Assembly: GCA_963766375.1 (NCBI GenBank) | Contig: CAVXZG010000004.1 | Coordinates: 1 to 64,000 of the forward strand | Direction: 5' to 3' | DNA: 64,000 nucleotides | Source: AC-32 sp963766375 | Lineage (GTDB): Bacteria; Actinomycetota; Thermoleophilia; Gaiellales; Gaiellaceae | Part shown: piece by piece, positions 43,996 to 52,666 of the stretch | Layout of the letters: the number at the start of each line of letters is the position of its first letter | Position numbering within the stretch: position 1 is the stretch's first letter | The notes under the pieces: model-generated | The model's database searches: none | What the model saw: the letters and a program-made list of their open reading frames with translations, nothing else | What the model was told of the DNA's origin: nothing | Program-made: the position numbers and the translations under genes

Positions 43996-44614
43996 TCGCG
44001 ACGGCGTGCGTGCGCGTGTCGGCCTCGAGCTTCGTGAGGATGTGGCGCACGTGGCTCTTCACGGTCTCCTGGCTGATGAACAGGCGCCCGGCAACGTCCG
44101 CGTTCGACATTCCGTCGGCGAGTAGCTGCAGGATCTCGCGCTCGCGCGCGGTGAGCATGCCTTCACGGTCGCCGGAGAGAAAGGCGGGCATCAGCGCCGG
44201 GTCGACGAAGCCCTCGCCGGCCACGACCTTGTCGATCGCCTTGAGCAGGGTCTGGTGCGGCGCCTCCTTGAGGATGTAGCCCTTCGCGCCCGACTCGAGC
44301 CCCCGGCCGAGGAGGCTGCGCTCGCTGTAGGCGGTGAAGATCAGGACCGCCGTGTCGGGCACCTTCTGCGTCAGGATCTTCGTCGCCTCGAGCCCGTCCA
44401 TTCCGGGCATGCGCACGTCCATGATCACCACGTCGGGCTTGCGGCGCTCCGCCAGTGCCACCGCGGTCGCACCGTCGGCCGCCTCGCCGACTACGCGGAT
44501 GTGTGGCGCGCGCGAGAGCGAGAGACGCAGCCCCTCGCGGACGACCTCGTGGTCGTCGACGATGAGACAGGTGATCTCCCCCTCGGTGCGCTCTGGCGCA
44601 GGCTGATCGCTCAA
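43967..44614 (-). CDS. NarL/LuxR-family response regulator
   Basis: 215 residues. Receiver (ITCLIVDDHEVVREGLRLSL, VVIMDVRMPGMDGLEATKIL with phospho-Asp, VLIFTAYS, GYILKEAPHQTLLKAI with Lys) and a LuxR HTH (LTAREREILQLLADGMSNAD, LFISQETVKSHVRHILTKLE). Transcribed before its kinase. TTG 44614 is used as start because it lies 9 bp after TACAAT and no in-frame ATG or GTG fits better. Confidence 0.9.
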   Translation of the reverse strand: MSDQPAPERTEGEITCLIVDDHEVVREGLRLSLSRAPHIRVVGEAADGATAVALAERRKPDVVIMDVRMPGMDGLEATKILTQKVPDTAVLIFTAYSERSLLGRGLESGAKGYILKEAPHQTLLKAIDKVVAGEGFVDPALMPAFLSGDREGMLTAREREILQLLADGMSNADVAGRLFISQETVKSHVRHILTKLEADTRTHAVAIALRDAVID

Positions 44615-44623
44615 GGCATGCGA

Positions 44624-44629
44624 ATTGTA
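44624..44629 (-). promoter_or_regulatory. -10 box TACAAT
   Basis: On the minus strand TACAAT is 9 bp before TTG 44614. Confidence 0.4.
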
Positions 44630-44649
44630 TGTCGCGGGTCGGCTACGGC

Positions 44650-45039
44650 CTAAATGGCGGAGTCGAGGATCTCGGCGTGCTCGCTCTCGGGAGGGGTGCC
44701 GTAGGCATAGACGAGAAGCTCCTCGTCGCCGTGGTTCACCGTCTGCAGCTCGGTTCCCGGCTCGACGTGGATGAGCCCGCCGGCGGGCACGTCCTGGCGC
44801 TCGGGCGGCTCGCCGAGGTACATGGACAGCGTCCCCGAGAGGACGACGAACGTCTCCTCCTGGAGCGGGTGCCTGTGGCGGCGTCCCTTGGCGCCGGGCT
44901 CGTAGCGCCAGAGGTTCGCGCGGGTGTGGGCGAAGCCTGCGCGCTCGCTCAACTCGGCGACGTGGCGCGCAGCCTCGTCGGGCTCGTGGGGCCGCGTGAT
45001 CCACTCGAGCTCGTCGAACCGGATCGTGCGAAACGGCAT
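44650..45039 (-). CDS. Cupin domain protein
   Basis: 129 residues with a single cupin barrel: GAKGRRHRHPLQEETFVVLS (metal His, His, Glu) and VPAGGLIHVEPGTELQTVNH (second His). Possibly a small sugar- or acid-binding protein or dioxygenase; substrate unknown. ATG 45039 stands 6 bp after a TAGGCT box that overlaps the stop of the radical SAM gene, so it can be transcribed alone. Confidence 0.8.
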   Translation of the reverse strand: MPFRTIRFDELEWITRPHEPDEAARHVAELSERAGFAHTRANLWRYEPGAKGRRHRHPLQEETFVVLSGTLSMYLGEPPERQDVPAGGLIHVEPGTELQTVNHGDEELLVYAYGTPPESEHAEILDSAI

Positions 45040-45045
45040 GCCGAC

Positions 45046-45051
45046 AGCCTA
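45046..45051 (-). promoter_or_regulatory. -10 box TAGGCT, leaderless cupin
   Basis: On the minus strand TAGGCT is 6 bp before ATG 45039 and includes the TAG stop of the upstream gene. Confidence 0.5.
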
Positions 45052-45947
45052 GACGGCCAGGATCAGCTGCTCCGGCTCCGGGGCGGGAGCCAGGCGCCTG
45101 CGCCTGCGGTCGCGGATCCCGTGCTTGCGGGCCAGCTCGGCGACCTGGGCACGGACCGGCTTCGTCTCGGCCGAGCGGAGGTAGGCCCGGCCGGCGTAGA
45201 GCCGCTCGTACGCCGGCAGCTGCTCCGGGTAGTCCTCGGCGAGCGCCGTGAGGAAGTGCTCGCGGGTGCCGGGCCGGAGGTAGAGCAGGTTCGCCCAGAC
45301 CCCGCAGGCGCCGGCCTCGCGCGCCTCGCGCACCACCTGCTCCATCAGCTCGGGCCGGTCGGAGATCCCGGGCAGGAGCGGTGCCATCCCGACGCTCGCC
45401 CGCACGCCGGCGTCGACGAGCGTCTTCAAGGCCCGCAGCCGCTGGCGTGGGTGCGCCGTCCCGGGCTCGGTCTTGCGCCAGACCTCGTCGTCGAGGGTCG
45501 GCACCGAGAAGGTGACGGAGACCTGCGCGCGCCTGGCCGCCTCGGCGAGCACATCCGCGTCGCGCACGATCAACGGGCCCCGCGTGATGATGCTGAACGG
45601 GCTTGCCGCCTCGCCGAGCGCTTCGATGCAGCCACGCGTCAGGCGGTAGCGCCCCTCAGCGGGCTGGTACGGGTCGGTGGCCGCTCCCATCGCGACCGAC
45701 TCCTGCTGCCAGCTCGGCCCGCGCGAGCTGGGCGCGCAGGACCTCGACGACGTTCGTCTTCACGCGGATCGACTGCCCGTAGCGGTCGTCGTAGGGCCGG
45801 TCGGCGCGCAGTTCGAAGGCGCGCACGTAGCAGAACGTGCACTGGTGGACGCAGCCCATGTACGGGTTCAGCGACCACTTGAACGCCATGCCTTTGACGC
45901 GGTTGAGCGCGGACCTTGCAGGGCTCTTCCCGGTACTCGACTCGCAC
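45049..45947 (-). CDS. Radical SAM protein (Rv2578c / SplB-like), two frameshifts
   Basis: The iron-sulphur motif is NPYMGCVHQCTFCYVRAFEL (CxxxCxxC). It is followed by TDPYQPAEGRYRLTRGCIEA, ITRGPLIVRDADVL and MAPLLPGISDRPEL, as in the actinobacterial Rv2578c-like family of unknown function. The start VRVEYREEPCK and the SAM domain are in different frames (extra G near 45917), and again near 45725 before SWQQESVAMGAATDP. Length is 3n+2, fitting two insertions. Corrected length is about 298 residues. GTG 45947 is 6 bp after TATACT. Confidence 0.85.
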
Positions 45948-45953
45948 GGTGGG

Positions 45954-45959
45954 AGTATA
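45954..45959 (-). promoter_or_regulatory. -10 box TATACT, leaderless radical SAM gene
   Basis: On the minus strand TATACT, matching the TANNNT pattern well, is 6 bp before GTG 45947. Confidence 0.55.
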
Positions 45960-45997
45960 GAACATACGTTCGCTTTCGACGTTGCGACACTGGCTTG

Positions 45998-47188
45998 GTG
46001 ACGGAGCTGCCTGCCGGAACCCTGACCTTCGTCTTCAGCGACGTGGAGGGCTCGACTCGCTTGCTGCGTCAGCTGGGCGAGCGCTACGCCCCAGTGGTCG
46101 CCGACCATCAGAGGCTGATGCGCGAGGCGTTCAGCGGGCACGGCGGCCGCGAGGTGGACGCGCAGGGCGACTCGTTCTTCGTGGCGTTTGCCCGTCCCCG
46201 AGATGCCGTGCTCGCCGCGCTCGGCGCGCAACGATCGCTCAGCGAGCACGAGTGGCCGGCGCAGGCGGAGCTTCGAGTCCGGATCGGGATCCACACCGGC
46301 CCCGCGGAGGTCGTCGGCGAACGCTATGTCGGGCTCGCCGTTCACCGCGCGGCCAGGATCTGCTCTCTCGGCCACGGGGGCCAGATCCTGCTCTCTCAGG
46401 CCACCGTGAGCGTGCTCGAAGACGAGCTCGAGGAGCTGCTCGATGTCGAGCTCCGCGATCTCGGCGAGCAACGGCTGAAGGACTTCGACCGCGGGGTTCG
46501 GATCTACGAGATCCTCGCTCCAGGCCTCTCGGGGGGACACCCGGCCCTGCGGAGCGGTCACCTATCGGCTCCCGCGGCCGGGCTCCGAGCCTCCGATGCC
46601 GATCGGAACGCAATGGTCCTGGCGCTACGGGAGCACGTGGCGGCCGGCCGCTTGACGCTGGAGGAATTCTCCGAGCGCACAGAGCGAGCGCTCGCGGCGA
46701 CGACGATCGACGAGCTCGAGGGGATCGACCGCGACCTCCCGCCTGCTTCCGGCGAGGAGCGTCCGCGCAGGCGGCCGAAACACTTCACGGGGGTCTTCCT
46801 CGGCGCCACCGAGCGAACGGGGCGCTGGCGGCTGCCAAGACGGGGGTTCGCCTTCGTGTTCCTCGGCGACGCAGACCTCGACCTGCGCCAGGCGGAGCTC
46901 GGCGGCCCGGTTTCGTCCCTGAAGGCGTTCGTCCTCTTCGGCAACATCGATCTCTACGTGCCCGAGGGCGTCGAAGTGGATCTCGGTGGCCTTGCGGTGC
47001 TCGGCCATCGTCGCGAATGGGGGAGAGACCTCCAGCCTCTTCCCGGAACCCCGCTTCTCCGCGTGAAGGTGTTCTCGCTCTTCGGCACGGCGGATGTCTG
47101 GCGGGTTCCGGTGGCGTGGGCGAGACGCTCGCTCCGGGAGGTCATCCGCGCTCTCGAAAGCGGAGAGCACCGCGAGCTGCCGCCTTGA
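45998..47188 (+). CDS. Class III nucleotide cyclase fused to DUF1707 and a LiaF-like C-terminal domain
   Basis: 396 residues. The cyclase domain (about 1-170) has the two metal Asp residues (TFVFSDVEGSTRLL and DAQGDSFFVAF) and RIGIHTGPAEVVGERYVGL. The transition-state Asn is replaced by His (VHRAARI), as in many actinobacterial homologues, while the Arg is kept. It continues with GHGGQILLSQATVSVL. A DUF1707 module follows at about 190-245 (LRASDADRNAMVLALREHVA, LTLEEFSERTERALAATTID). The C-terminus (about 265-390) is a LiaF/DUF2154-like beta domain (AFVFLGDADLDLRQAELGG, FVLFGNIDLYVPEGVEVDLG). DUF1707 with LiaF-like domains is common, but a fused cyclase is unusual. Soluble; no membrane helix. 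GTG start. Confidence 0.82.
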   Translation: MTELPAGTLTFVFSDVEGSTRLLRQLGERYAPVVADHQRLMREAFSGHGGREVDAQGDSFFVAFARPRDAVLAALGAQRSLSEHEWPAQAELRVRIGIHTGPAEVVGERYVGLAVHRAARICSLGHGGQILLSQATVSVLEDELEELLDVELRDLGEQRLKDFDRGVRIYEILAPGLSGGHPALRSGHLSAPAAGLRASDADRNAMVLALREHVAAGRLTLEEFSERTERALAATTIDELEGIDRDLPPASGEERPRRRPKHFTGVFLGATERTGRWRLPRRGFAFVFLGDADLDLRQAELGGPVSSLKAFVLFGNIDLYVPEGVEVDLGGLAVLGHRREWGRDLQPLPGTPLLRVKVFSLFGTADVWRVPVAWARRSLREVIRALESGEHRELPP

Positions 47189-48120
47189 CGGATCTTCCCG
47201 GCGGCATCCGCCGCCTCACGTTCCCGTTGCCGTTGGGGATCGACCACGTGCACTGCTACCTGCTGCCGGGCAGCGACGGCTGGACGCTCGTGGACACCGG
47301 GCTCGGGCTGCCGGATGCCGCGGAGCGCTGGGAGCCGGTGCTGGCCGAGCTCGACGCTCCGGTCGTCCGCATCGTCGTCACGCACTTCCACCCCGACCAT
47401 GCCGGCGGCGGGGAGGACGCGCAGTCGCTGACGGGCGCGCGCGTCTACCAGGGCGCCCGTGACTACGAGCAGTGCGAGGGCGTCTGGGGCCGCGAGGACT
47501 GGTCGGAGCGCCTCGCCGACTACCTCCGAGGCCACGGCCTCCCTGAGCCGCTGGCGGAGGAGCTGCGCCACGAGGCGAGCGTCTTCGCGCCGTTCATCCG
47601 CTTCGCCCGCGACCCGGAGCGGCTGCAGGAGGGAGACGAGGTGGACGGGTGGCGGGTGCTCGAGCTGCCCGGTCACGCGGACGGACACATCTGCCTCCTG
47701 CGCGACGGCGTGCTCGTGGCCGGCGACCACCTGCTGCAGAAGATCACGCCGACGGTCGGCCTCTACCCCGACTCGCGGCCCGACCCGCTGGGCGACTACC
47801 TCGCCTCACTCGAGCGCACCGTCGAGCTCGCGCCCCGCCTGGCGCTCCCGGGTCACAACGACGTCGTCTCCGACCCCGCCGGGCGCGCTCGCGAGATCCT
47901 GGAGCATCACCGGCGCAGGCTCGACGAGACCGTTGCCGCGCTCGCCCCCGAGCCGCGCAGCGCCTACGAGGTCTCGCTTTCCCTCTTCGGCGCCGACCTC
48001 GACGCGAGCGGCCGCCGCTTCGCCCTCGCCGAGACGCTCGCGCACCTGGAACGGCTTGTCGAGGAGGGCCGGGCCGCGCGTGGAGGTGTCGACAGCGCCT
48101 TTTCCTATACTGCGACGTAG
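47185..48120 (+). CDS. Metallo-beta-lactamase-fold hydrolase
   Basis: 311 residues. Zinc motif VVTHFHPDHAGGGEDAQSL (HxHxDH) plus LELPGHADGHICLL, LVAGDHLLQKITP and LALPGHND complete the five ligands. Resembles glyoxalase-II/SdsA-like hydrolases with a C-terminal helical extension. Substrate unknown. TTG start overlaps the cyclase stop, so both are co-translated. Its 3' end carries a promoter for the next gene. Confidence 0.85.
   Translation: MTDLPGGIRRLTFPLPLGIDHVHCYLLPGSDGWTLVDTGLGLPDAAERWEPVLAELDAPVVRIVVTHFHPDHAGGGEDAQSLTGARVYQGARDYEQCEGVWGREDWSERLADYLRGHGLPEPLAEELRHEASVFAPFIRFARDPERLQEGDEVDGWRVLELPGHADGHICLLRDGVLVAGDHLLQKITPTVGLYPDSRPDPLGDYLASLERTVELAPRLALPGHNDVVSDPAGRAREILEHHRRRLDETVAALAPEPRSAYEVSLSLFGADLDASGRRFALAETLAHLERLVEEGRAARGGVDSAFSYTAT
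48106..48111 (+). promoter_or_regulatory. -10 box TATACT for the CNNM gene, leadered
   Basis: TATACT would start a transcript near 48118, about 50 nt before GTG 48171. The leader ends with GCCCC-GGAGAGC-GGGGC, a hairpin that puts GGAG in its loop just before the start codon. Confidence 0.4.
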
Positions 48121-48170
48121 ATCCAGTTGGACGAAAAACCGCCTAGTACCCGCGCCCCGGAGAGCGGGGC

Positions 48171-49478
48171 GTGACCCTTTTCCTGGAACTCCTCGGCGTC
48201 GCAGCGCTGATCTTGCTGAACGCGTATTTCGTGGCGGCCGAGTACGGGCTGGTCACGGCGCGCAGGACGCGGATCCAGGAGCTCGCGCAGAAGGGCGACC
48301 GCCGGGCGCGTGCGGTGGTGCGAATCGTGGCCGACCCCGCGCGCTTCATCGCCGCGATGCAGCTCGGCGTGACGGCGACGAGCCTGGCAATCGGTGCGCT
48401 GGGCGAGCAGGTGCTGGCCAGGGTGTTCGACCCGATCTTCGCGTCGCTGATCGCCTTTGCGCTCGCGTTCCTGATCATCACGTTCCTCCACGTCGTCGTC
48501 GGCGAGCTAGTTCCGAAGGGCGTCGCGCTCGAGTATTCGGAGCGGGTGGCGCTCGCCGTCTCGACGCCGGTGCGCGGCTTCATCGTCGTCTTCAAGCCGG
48601 TGATCTGGGTCCTGCAGACCTCGAGCGACGGCATCCTGCGGCTGCTCGGCCTCAGCCCTCCCGACGGCGAGGTCGATGTCTACTCGGAGGCCGAGCTGAA
48701 GATGCTGCTCTCCCGCTCGACCGAGGAGGGCGAGCTCGAGGAGCAGGAGCAGGAGATGCTCTACAAGGTCTTCGACTTCGCCGACAAGGAGGTCTCGGCC
48801 GTGATGGTGCCGCGGCCCGAGGTGGTCGCGCTCTCGATCGACCTACCGCCCGAGGAGGCGTTGTCCGCGGTGATCGAGTCGCCCTACACGCGCTACCCGG
48901 TCTACCGGGGCGCCGCGCTGGATGAGGTTGTCGGGATCCTGCACGTGCGCGACCTCTTCTCGGCGATCGTGGATCGCGGCATAGCCGGCGTCCAGGTCGA
49001 GCAGCTCCTGCGCCCCGCCTACATCGTCCCCGAGACGAAGGATCTGGCCGCGCTGCTGGCCGAGTTCCGGCGCACGAACCAGCACATGGCGATCGTGGTC
49101 GACGAGTACGGCGAGCTCGAAGGCATCGTCACGCTCGAGGACCTGCTCGAGGAGATCGTCGGGGAGATCGAGGACGAGTTCGATCTTCCGGATGAGTCGA
49201 TCGAGCGGCTCGACGACGGCCGCGTGCGCATCCACGGCACCTTCCCGATCGACGACTTCAACGAGCAGTTCAAGCGGTCGCTTCCGATCGAGGACTACCA
49301 CACGATCGGCGGCTTCGTCTTCGGGCTCTTGGGCCGCGCGCCGGAGCCGGGCGACGAGGTCCAATACGACGGGGTGCAATTCAAGGTGCTGGATGTCGAG
49401 GGCTCGCGGATCGAGCGCCTCGAGGTCGAGCTGCTGCCCGAAGAGCCGGGGGAGCGGAGGCTCGAAGAGGCTTCCTAG
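48171..49478 (+). CDS. CNNM/CBS-pair/CorC_HlyC membrane protein
   Basis: 435 residues: a DUF21 (CNNM) transmembrane domain with helices near 3-23, 60-80, 95-117 and 125-145 (FLELLGVAALILLNAYFVAA; GVTATSLAIGALGEQVLAR), a tandem CBS pair (about 205-325: VMVPRPEVVALSIDLPPEEA, IVVDEYGELEGIVTLEDLLE) and a C-terminal CorC_HlyC domain (TIGGFVFGLLGRAPEPGDEV). Probable magnesium or other divalent-cation export or homeostasis protein. Confidence 0.92.
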   Translation: MTLFLELLGVAALILLNAYFVAAEYGLVTARRTRIQELAQKGDRRARAVVRIVADPARFIAAMQLGVTATSLAIGALGEQVLARVFDPIFASLIAFALAFLIITFLHVVVGELVPKGVALEYSERVALAVSTPVRGFIVVFKPVIWVLQTSSDGILRLLGLSPPDGEVDVYSEAELKMLLSRSTEEGELEEQEQEMLYKVFDFADKEVSAVMVPRPEVVALSIDLPPEEALSAVIESPYTRYPVYRGAALDEVVGILHVRDLFSAIVDRGIAGVQVEQLLRPAYIVPETKDLAALLAEFRRTNQHMAIVVDEYGELEGIVTLEDLLEEIVGEIEDEFDLPDESIERLDDGRVRIHGTFPIDDFNEQFKRSLPIEDYHTIGGFVFGLLGRAPEPGDEVQYDGVQFKVLDVEGSRIERLEVELLPEEPGERRLEEAS

Positions 49479-49524
49479 CTAGGTATTCTCGTGGGCGACG
49501 GGGTCCACAACCGTGAGGAGATTC

Positions 49525-49882
49525 ATGAAGCGCACTGTTTCCATGCTCGGTGGCGGCCGCGGTCGCCGCAGCGCACGCTGTTCGTCGTCGTTCCGTTCGC
49601 CGGCGCGCAGCTCGACCGCCACGACCGTGAAGGTCACGGCCAAGGAGTTCAAGTTCGTGCTCTCGACGAAGACCGCCCGCACGGCAAGGTCACTTCAAGG
49701 TCACGAACAAAGGCAAGATCAAGCACGACTTCAAGATCGCGGGCAAGAAGACGGTGATGCTGAAGCCGAGCAAGAGCGCGTCCCTGACGGTCACGCTCGC
49801 CAAGGGCAAGACCTACACGTACATCTGCACGGTGCCCGGCCATGCCCAGCTGGGCATGAAGGGCAAGTTCAAGGCGACCTAG
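49525..49882 (+). CDS. Secreted cupredoxin (type 1 copper) protein, several frameshifts
   Basis: When frames are joined the mature part reads VKVTAKEFKFVLS, VTFKVTNKGKIKHDFKIAG, TLAKGKTYTYICTVPGHAQL, GMKGKFKAT. The copper ligands His (KHDF), Cys (YICTVPGH), His (GHAQ) and Met (LGMKG) are all present. The signal peptide (MKRTVSMLG then Ala-rich then LFVVVPFAGA) needs more than one frame change, and another break lies near 49685. The net length is 3n+1. Start ATG 49525 after GAGGAG, with TATTCT at 49484-49489. Possibly a small blue copper electron carrier. The 3' end overlaps mec by 4 bp. Confidence 0.7.
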
Positions 49883-50253
49883 GTCGTCAGCTCGAGGGGC
49901 GAGACCTCGCCGCCGGCGATTTGCCAGGCGGCGAGGTCGCCCGTCGCGAGCGACAGGATCAGGTAGGGCCGGCCCTCCCAGAGGCCGATGTTCTCGACGT
50001 CCGTCCGCGAGGGACGCGGCGGCGACGAGATGTGTGAGTGGAAGACGGCGAGCTCGTAGCCCTCGTCCTCGAGGAACCAGTTCTCCGGGTCGGTCTCGAG
50101 CTCGAAACGGTAGGGACTGGCGGCCGCGTTGGCGGCGGCGATGTAGCGCTCGGCCACGCCGTCGCGCACGGCGACGAGCCCGCAGGCCTCGTTCGGCTCC
50201 TCGGCGCGTGCGTGCTGCTCGAGCTCTGCGCGGATCGCCGCCGGGATCACCAC
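49879..50253 (-). CDS. mec: Mec: JAMM/MPN+ metalloprotease that releases cysteine from CysO
   Basis: 124 residues. The JAMM motif is complete: Glu in NEACGLVAVRDG, then HSHISSPPRPSRTDV (HxHx7Sx2D). In Mycobacterium, Mec cuts the CysO-Cys bond made by CysM, giving free Cys. It is the last gene of the MoeZ-CysO-CysM-Mec group and overlaps cysM by 7 bp, which supports this role. Start GTG 50253 (GTG 50250 also possible). Confidence 0.9.
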   Translation of the reverse strand: MVIPAAIRAELEQHARAEEPNEACGLVAVRDGVAERYIAAANAAASPYRFELETDPENWFLEDEGYELAVFHSHISSPPRPSRTDVENIGLWEGRPYLILSLATGDLAAWQIAGGEVSPLELTT

Positions 50254-51177
50254 CAGACCGACTCCTCCATTTCGGCCGCCGGATCCTCGGCATCCCAAAA
50301 GTCTGCGGAGAGGTACTTCCAGCCGGCATCGGCGAGGATCGCGACCACGACGCCCTCGTCGAGCTCCGCGGCCAGCCTGCGCGCGACGTGAACGACCGCG
50401 CCGGCGGAGACTCCTGCGAAGACGCCCTCGCGGTCGAGCAGGGCGCGCAGGCCCGAGACAGCCTCGGCGTTCGAGACGAGCACCTTCCGGTCGAGCTTGC
50501 GAGACGTCGAGGATCGGCGGCACGTAGCCGTCCTCCAGCGAGCGCAGGCCCATCACCGGGTCGCCGGGGAGCGGCTCGGCCGCGGCGACGACGACCTCGG
50601 GGAACGACTCGCGCAGGCGGCGGCCCGCGCCCATCAGCGTGCCGCCGGTGCCGAGACCGGCGACGAGCACGTCGACCCGGTCGAGCGCCTCGGCGATCTC
50701 GGCGCCGGTGCCCTCGTAGTGGGCGGCGGGGTTGGCGGCGTTCGCGTACTGAAAGAGCATGTGGAAGCGGGGCTCTCGCTCGGCCAGCTCCAGGGCGACT
50801 CGCACGGCGCCGTTCGAGCCTTCCGCCGCGGGAGACTCGACGATCTCCGCCCCGTAGAGCCGCAGCAGCCGCCGCCGCTCCTCGGTCACGTTCTCGGGCA
50901 TCACGCAGGTGAGCCGGTACCCCTTGAGGCGCGCTACGAGCGCGAGCGAGATGCCCGTGTTACCGCTCGTCGGCTCGAGTAGCTCCTGGCCCGGCTCGAG
51001 CTTGGCTGCCTCGACCATCGCGAGGGCGACACGGTCCTTGATCGAGCCGGTCGGGTTCTGGCCCTCGAGCTTCGCGTAGAGGCGAACCTCGGGCTTCGGG
51101 CTCAGGTGCGGCAGCTCGACGAGCGGGGTGTTGCCGACGAGCTCGAGGAGGGAGGGGGCGACCCGGTTCTCAGCCAC
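50247..51177 (-). CDS. cysM: CysO-dependent cysteine synthase, one-base frameshift
   Basis: PLP fold type II enzyme that uses O-phosphoserine and CysO thiocarboxylate. Motifs: GNTPLVELPHLSPKPEVRLY, NPTGSIKDRVALAM (PLP Lys), EPTSGNTGISLALVA, GLGTGGTLMGAGRRL. The frame breaks near 50501 (extra C: DVSQ- versus DVSKLDRKVLVSN), and the rest (EGVFAGVSAGAVVHVARRLA) is normal. Length is 3n+1; corrected about 309 residues. GTG start overlaps the cysO stop. The neighbouring cysO and mec genes set it apart from the O-acetylserine-using CysK. Confidence 0.9.
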
Positions 51178-51439
51178 CGGCCATGGCCGGCAGGAGGATC
51201 ACGGTCGAGCTCTCGTCGACGGAGGTCTCGAGGCCGTTCTTCGTGCGCACGTCCTCGCCCTCGACGTAGACGTTGACGAACGGCGCCAGCTCCTCGTCCT
51301 CGATCAGCTGGCCGCGCAGCGCCGGGAAGCGGGCCGTCAGGTCGTCGAGCAGCTCGCGGACGGTGCCGCCGCTCGCCTCGACCTCGCGGGCGCCCTGCGT
51401 CTCGCCGCGCAGCGTCGGCGGGATCCGCACGCGGCTCAA
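51170..51439 (-). CDS. cysO: CysO: ThiS/MoaD-like sulphur carrier protein
   Basis: 89 residues ending in AMAGG, the diglycine C-terminus that is thiocarboxylated by MoeZ. Ubiquitin-like fold: VRIPPTLRGETQGAREVEAS, GGTVRELLDDLTARFPALRG, FVNVYVEGEDVRTKNGLETS. TTG start overlaps the moeZ stop (TTGA); GTG at 51430 is an in-frame alternative. Size and sequence pattern match mycobacterial CysO. Confidence 0.92.
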   Translation of the reverse strand: MSRVRIPPTLRGETQGAREVEASGGTVRELLDDLTARFPALRGQLIEDEELAPFVNVYVEGEDVRTKNGLETSVDESSTVILLPAMAGG

Positions 51440-52606
51440 TGCCCCACCCCGGAGCAGAACTCGACGTAGTCGACGTAGTCGGTGATGGAAGGGCTCTCGC
51501 CGCACACCGGGCAGGCGGGGTCGCGCCGCAGCTTCATCTCGTCGAACTCGCCAGAGAGCGCGTCGTAGAGCAGCAGCCGTCCGACGAGCGGGTCGCCGAT
51601 CCCGAGCGTGAGCTTGAGCGCCTCGGTTGCCTGGATCGAGCCGATCACGCCCGGCAGCACGCCCAGCACGCCGCCCTCGGCGCAGCTCGGCGCGAGCTCC
51701 GGCGGCGGCGGCTGCGGGAACAGGCAGCGGTAGCACGGCCCTGAGCCCGGCTTGAAGACGGTCACCTGCCCCTCGAAGCGGAAGATCGAGCCGTGCACGA
51801 CCGGGATGTCGTGCCAGACCGAGGCGTCGTTGACGAGGTAGCGGGTCGGGAAGTTGTCGGCGCCGTCCACGATCACGTCCCAGCCGGGCTCGAGGATCCG
51901 CTCGATGTTCTCCGAGGTGAGCCGCTCGCGGAAGGGGACGACCTCGACGTCGGGGTTGAGCGACTCGATGCGCCGCCGCGCCGAGTCGGTCTTCGGCTCG
52001 CCGAGCGAGTCGGTCGAGTGCGCGATCTGGCGCTGGAGGTTCGTCTCGTCGACGACGTCTGCATCGACGATCCCGATCCGGCCGACGCCCGCGGCCGCGA
52101 GGTAGAGCGCGGCGGGGGAGCCGAGCCCGCCCGCGCCGACGAGCAGGATGCTCGAGTCGAGCAGGCGCAACTGGCCCTCCTCGCCGACCTCGGGGATCAG
52201 CAGGTGCCGGCTGTAGCGCGTGCTGCGGGCCGGGCCGAGCGTGCGGGGAAGGTCGGTCGGCAGGCCGGAGCGCTGCCAGTCGGTGTAGCCGCCGGCGAGC
52301 GAGATCGGCCGCTCGTAGCCCAGCTCGGCCAGGGTCTTGGCGGCGAAGGCGGAGCGGTTGCCGGCCGAGCAGTAGAGCAGCACGGGGCGCGAGCGGTCCG
52401 GCGCCGCCGCTTCGATCTTCGACTCGAGGTGGCCGCGCGGAACGTGCACCGCGCCGGCGATGCGGCCCTGCTCCCACTCGTCGCGCTCGCGGACATCCAC
52501 GAGCACGGGCGCATCGTCGGCGGCAAGCAGCTCCTGGGCGCTCTTTGCATCTACCTCTTCGATCGCCTCGCGGGCGGCTCGCAGCAAGTTCTCTGTAGCT
52601 CGTCAC
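51436..52606 (-). CDS. moeZ: MoeZ-type sulphur-carrier adenylyltransferase/sulphurtransferase with N-terminal rhodanese, one-base frameshift
   Basis: About 389 residues. The rhodanese is N-terminal (about 25-120; active Cys in PVLLYCSAGNRSAFAA), and the ThiF/MoeB domain is C-terminal (about 130-385; ILLVGAGGLGSPAALYLAAA, NLQRQ, CYRCLFP and CPVCG zinc knuckles, SCAEGGVLGVLPGVIG). Mycobacterial MoeZ has the opposite order. It activates CysO by adenylation and adds sulphur. The leaderless GTG 52606 after TACAAT gives VTSYREL; one inserted C near 52588 puts this out of frame with LLRAAREAIEEVD. Length 3n+1. TTG 52587 is the uncorrected start. Confidence 0.9.
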
Positions 52607-52613
52607 GCTTTCA

Positions 52614-52619
52614 ATTGTA
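52614..52619 (-). promoter_or_regulatory. -10 box TACAAT, leaderless moeZ operon
   Basis: On the minus strand TACAAT is 7 bp before GTG 52606, at the head of the cysteine operon. Confidence 0.5.
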
Positions 52620-52654
52620 TAGCGGGTACGCGGGGTAGCCGCGAGGACGACGGC

Positions 52655-52660
52655 TATCGT
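52655..52660 (+). promoter_or_regulatory. -10 box TATCGT, leaderless
   Basis: TATCGT is 6 bp before ATG 52667. Confidence 0.5.
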
Positions 52661-52666
52661 CGCCGC

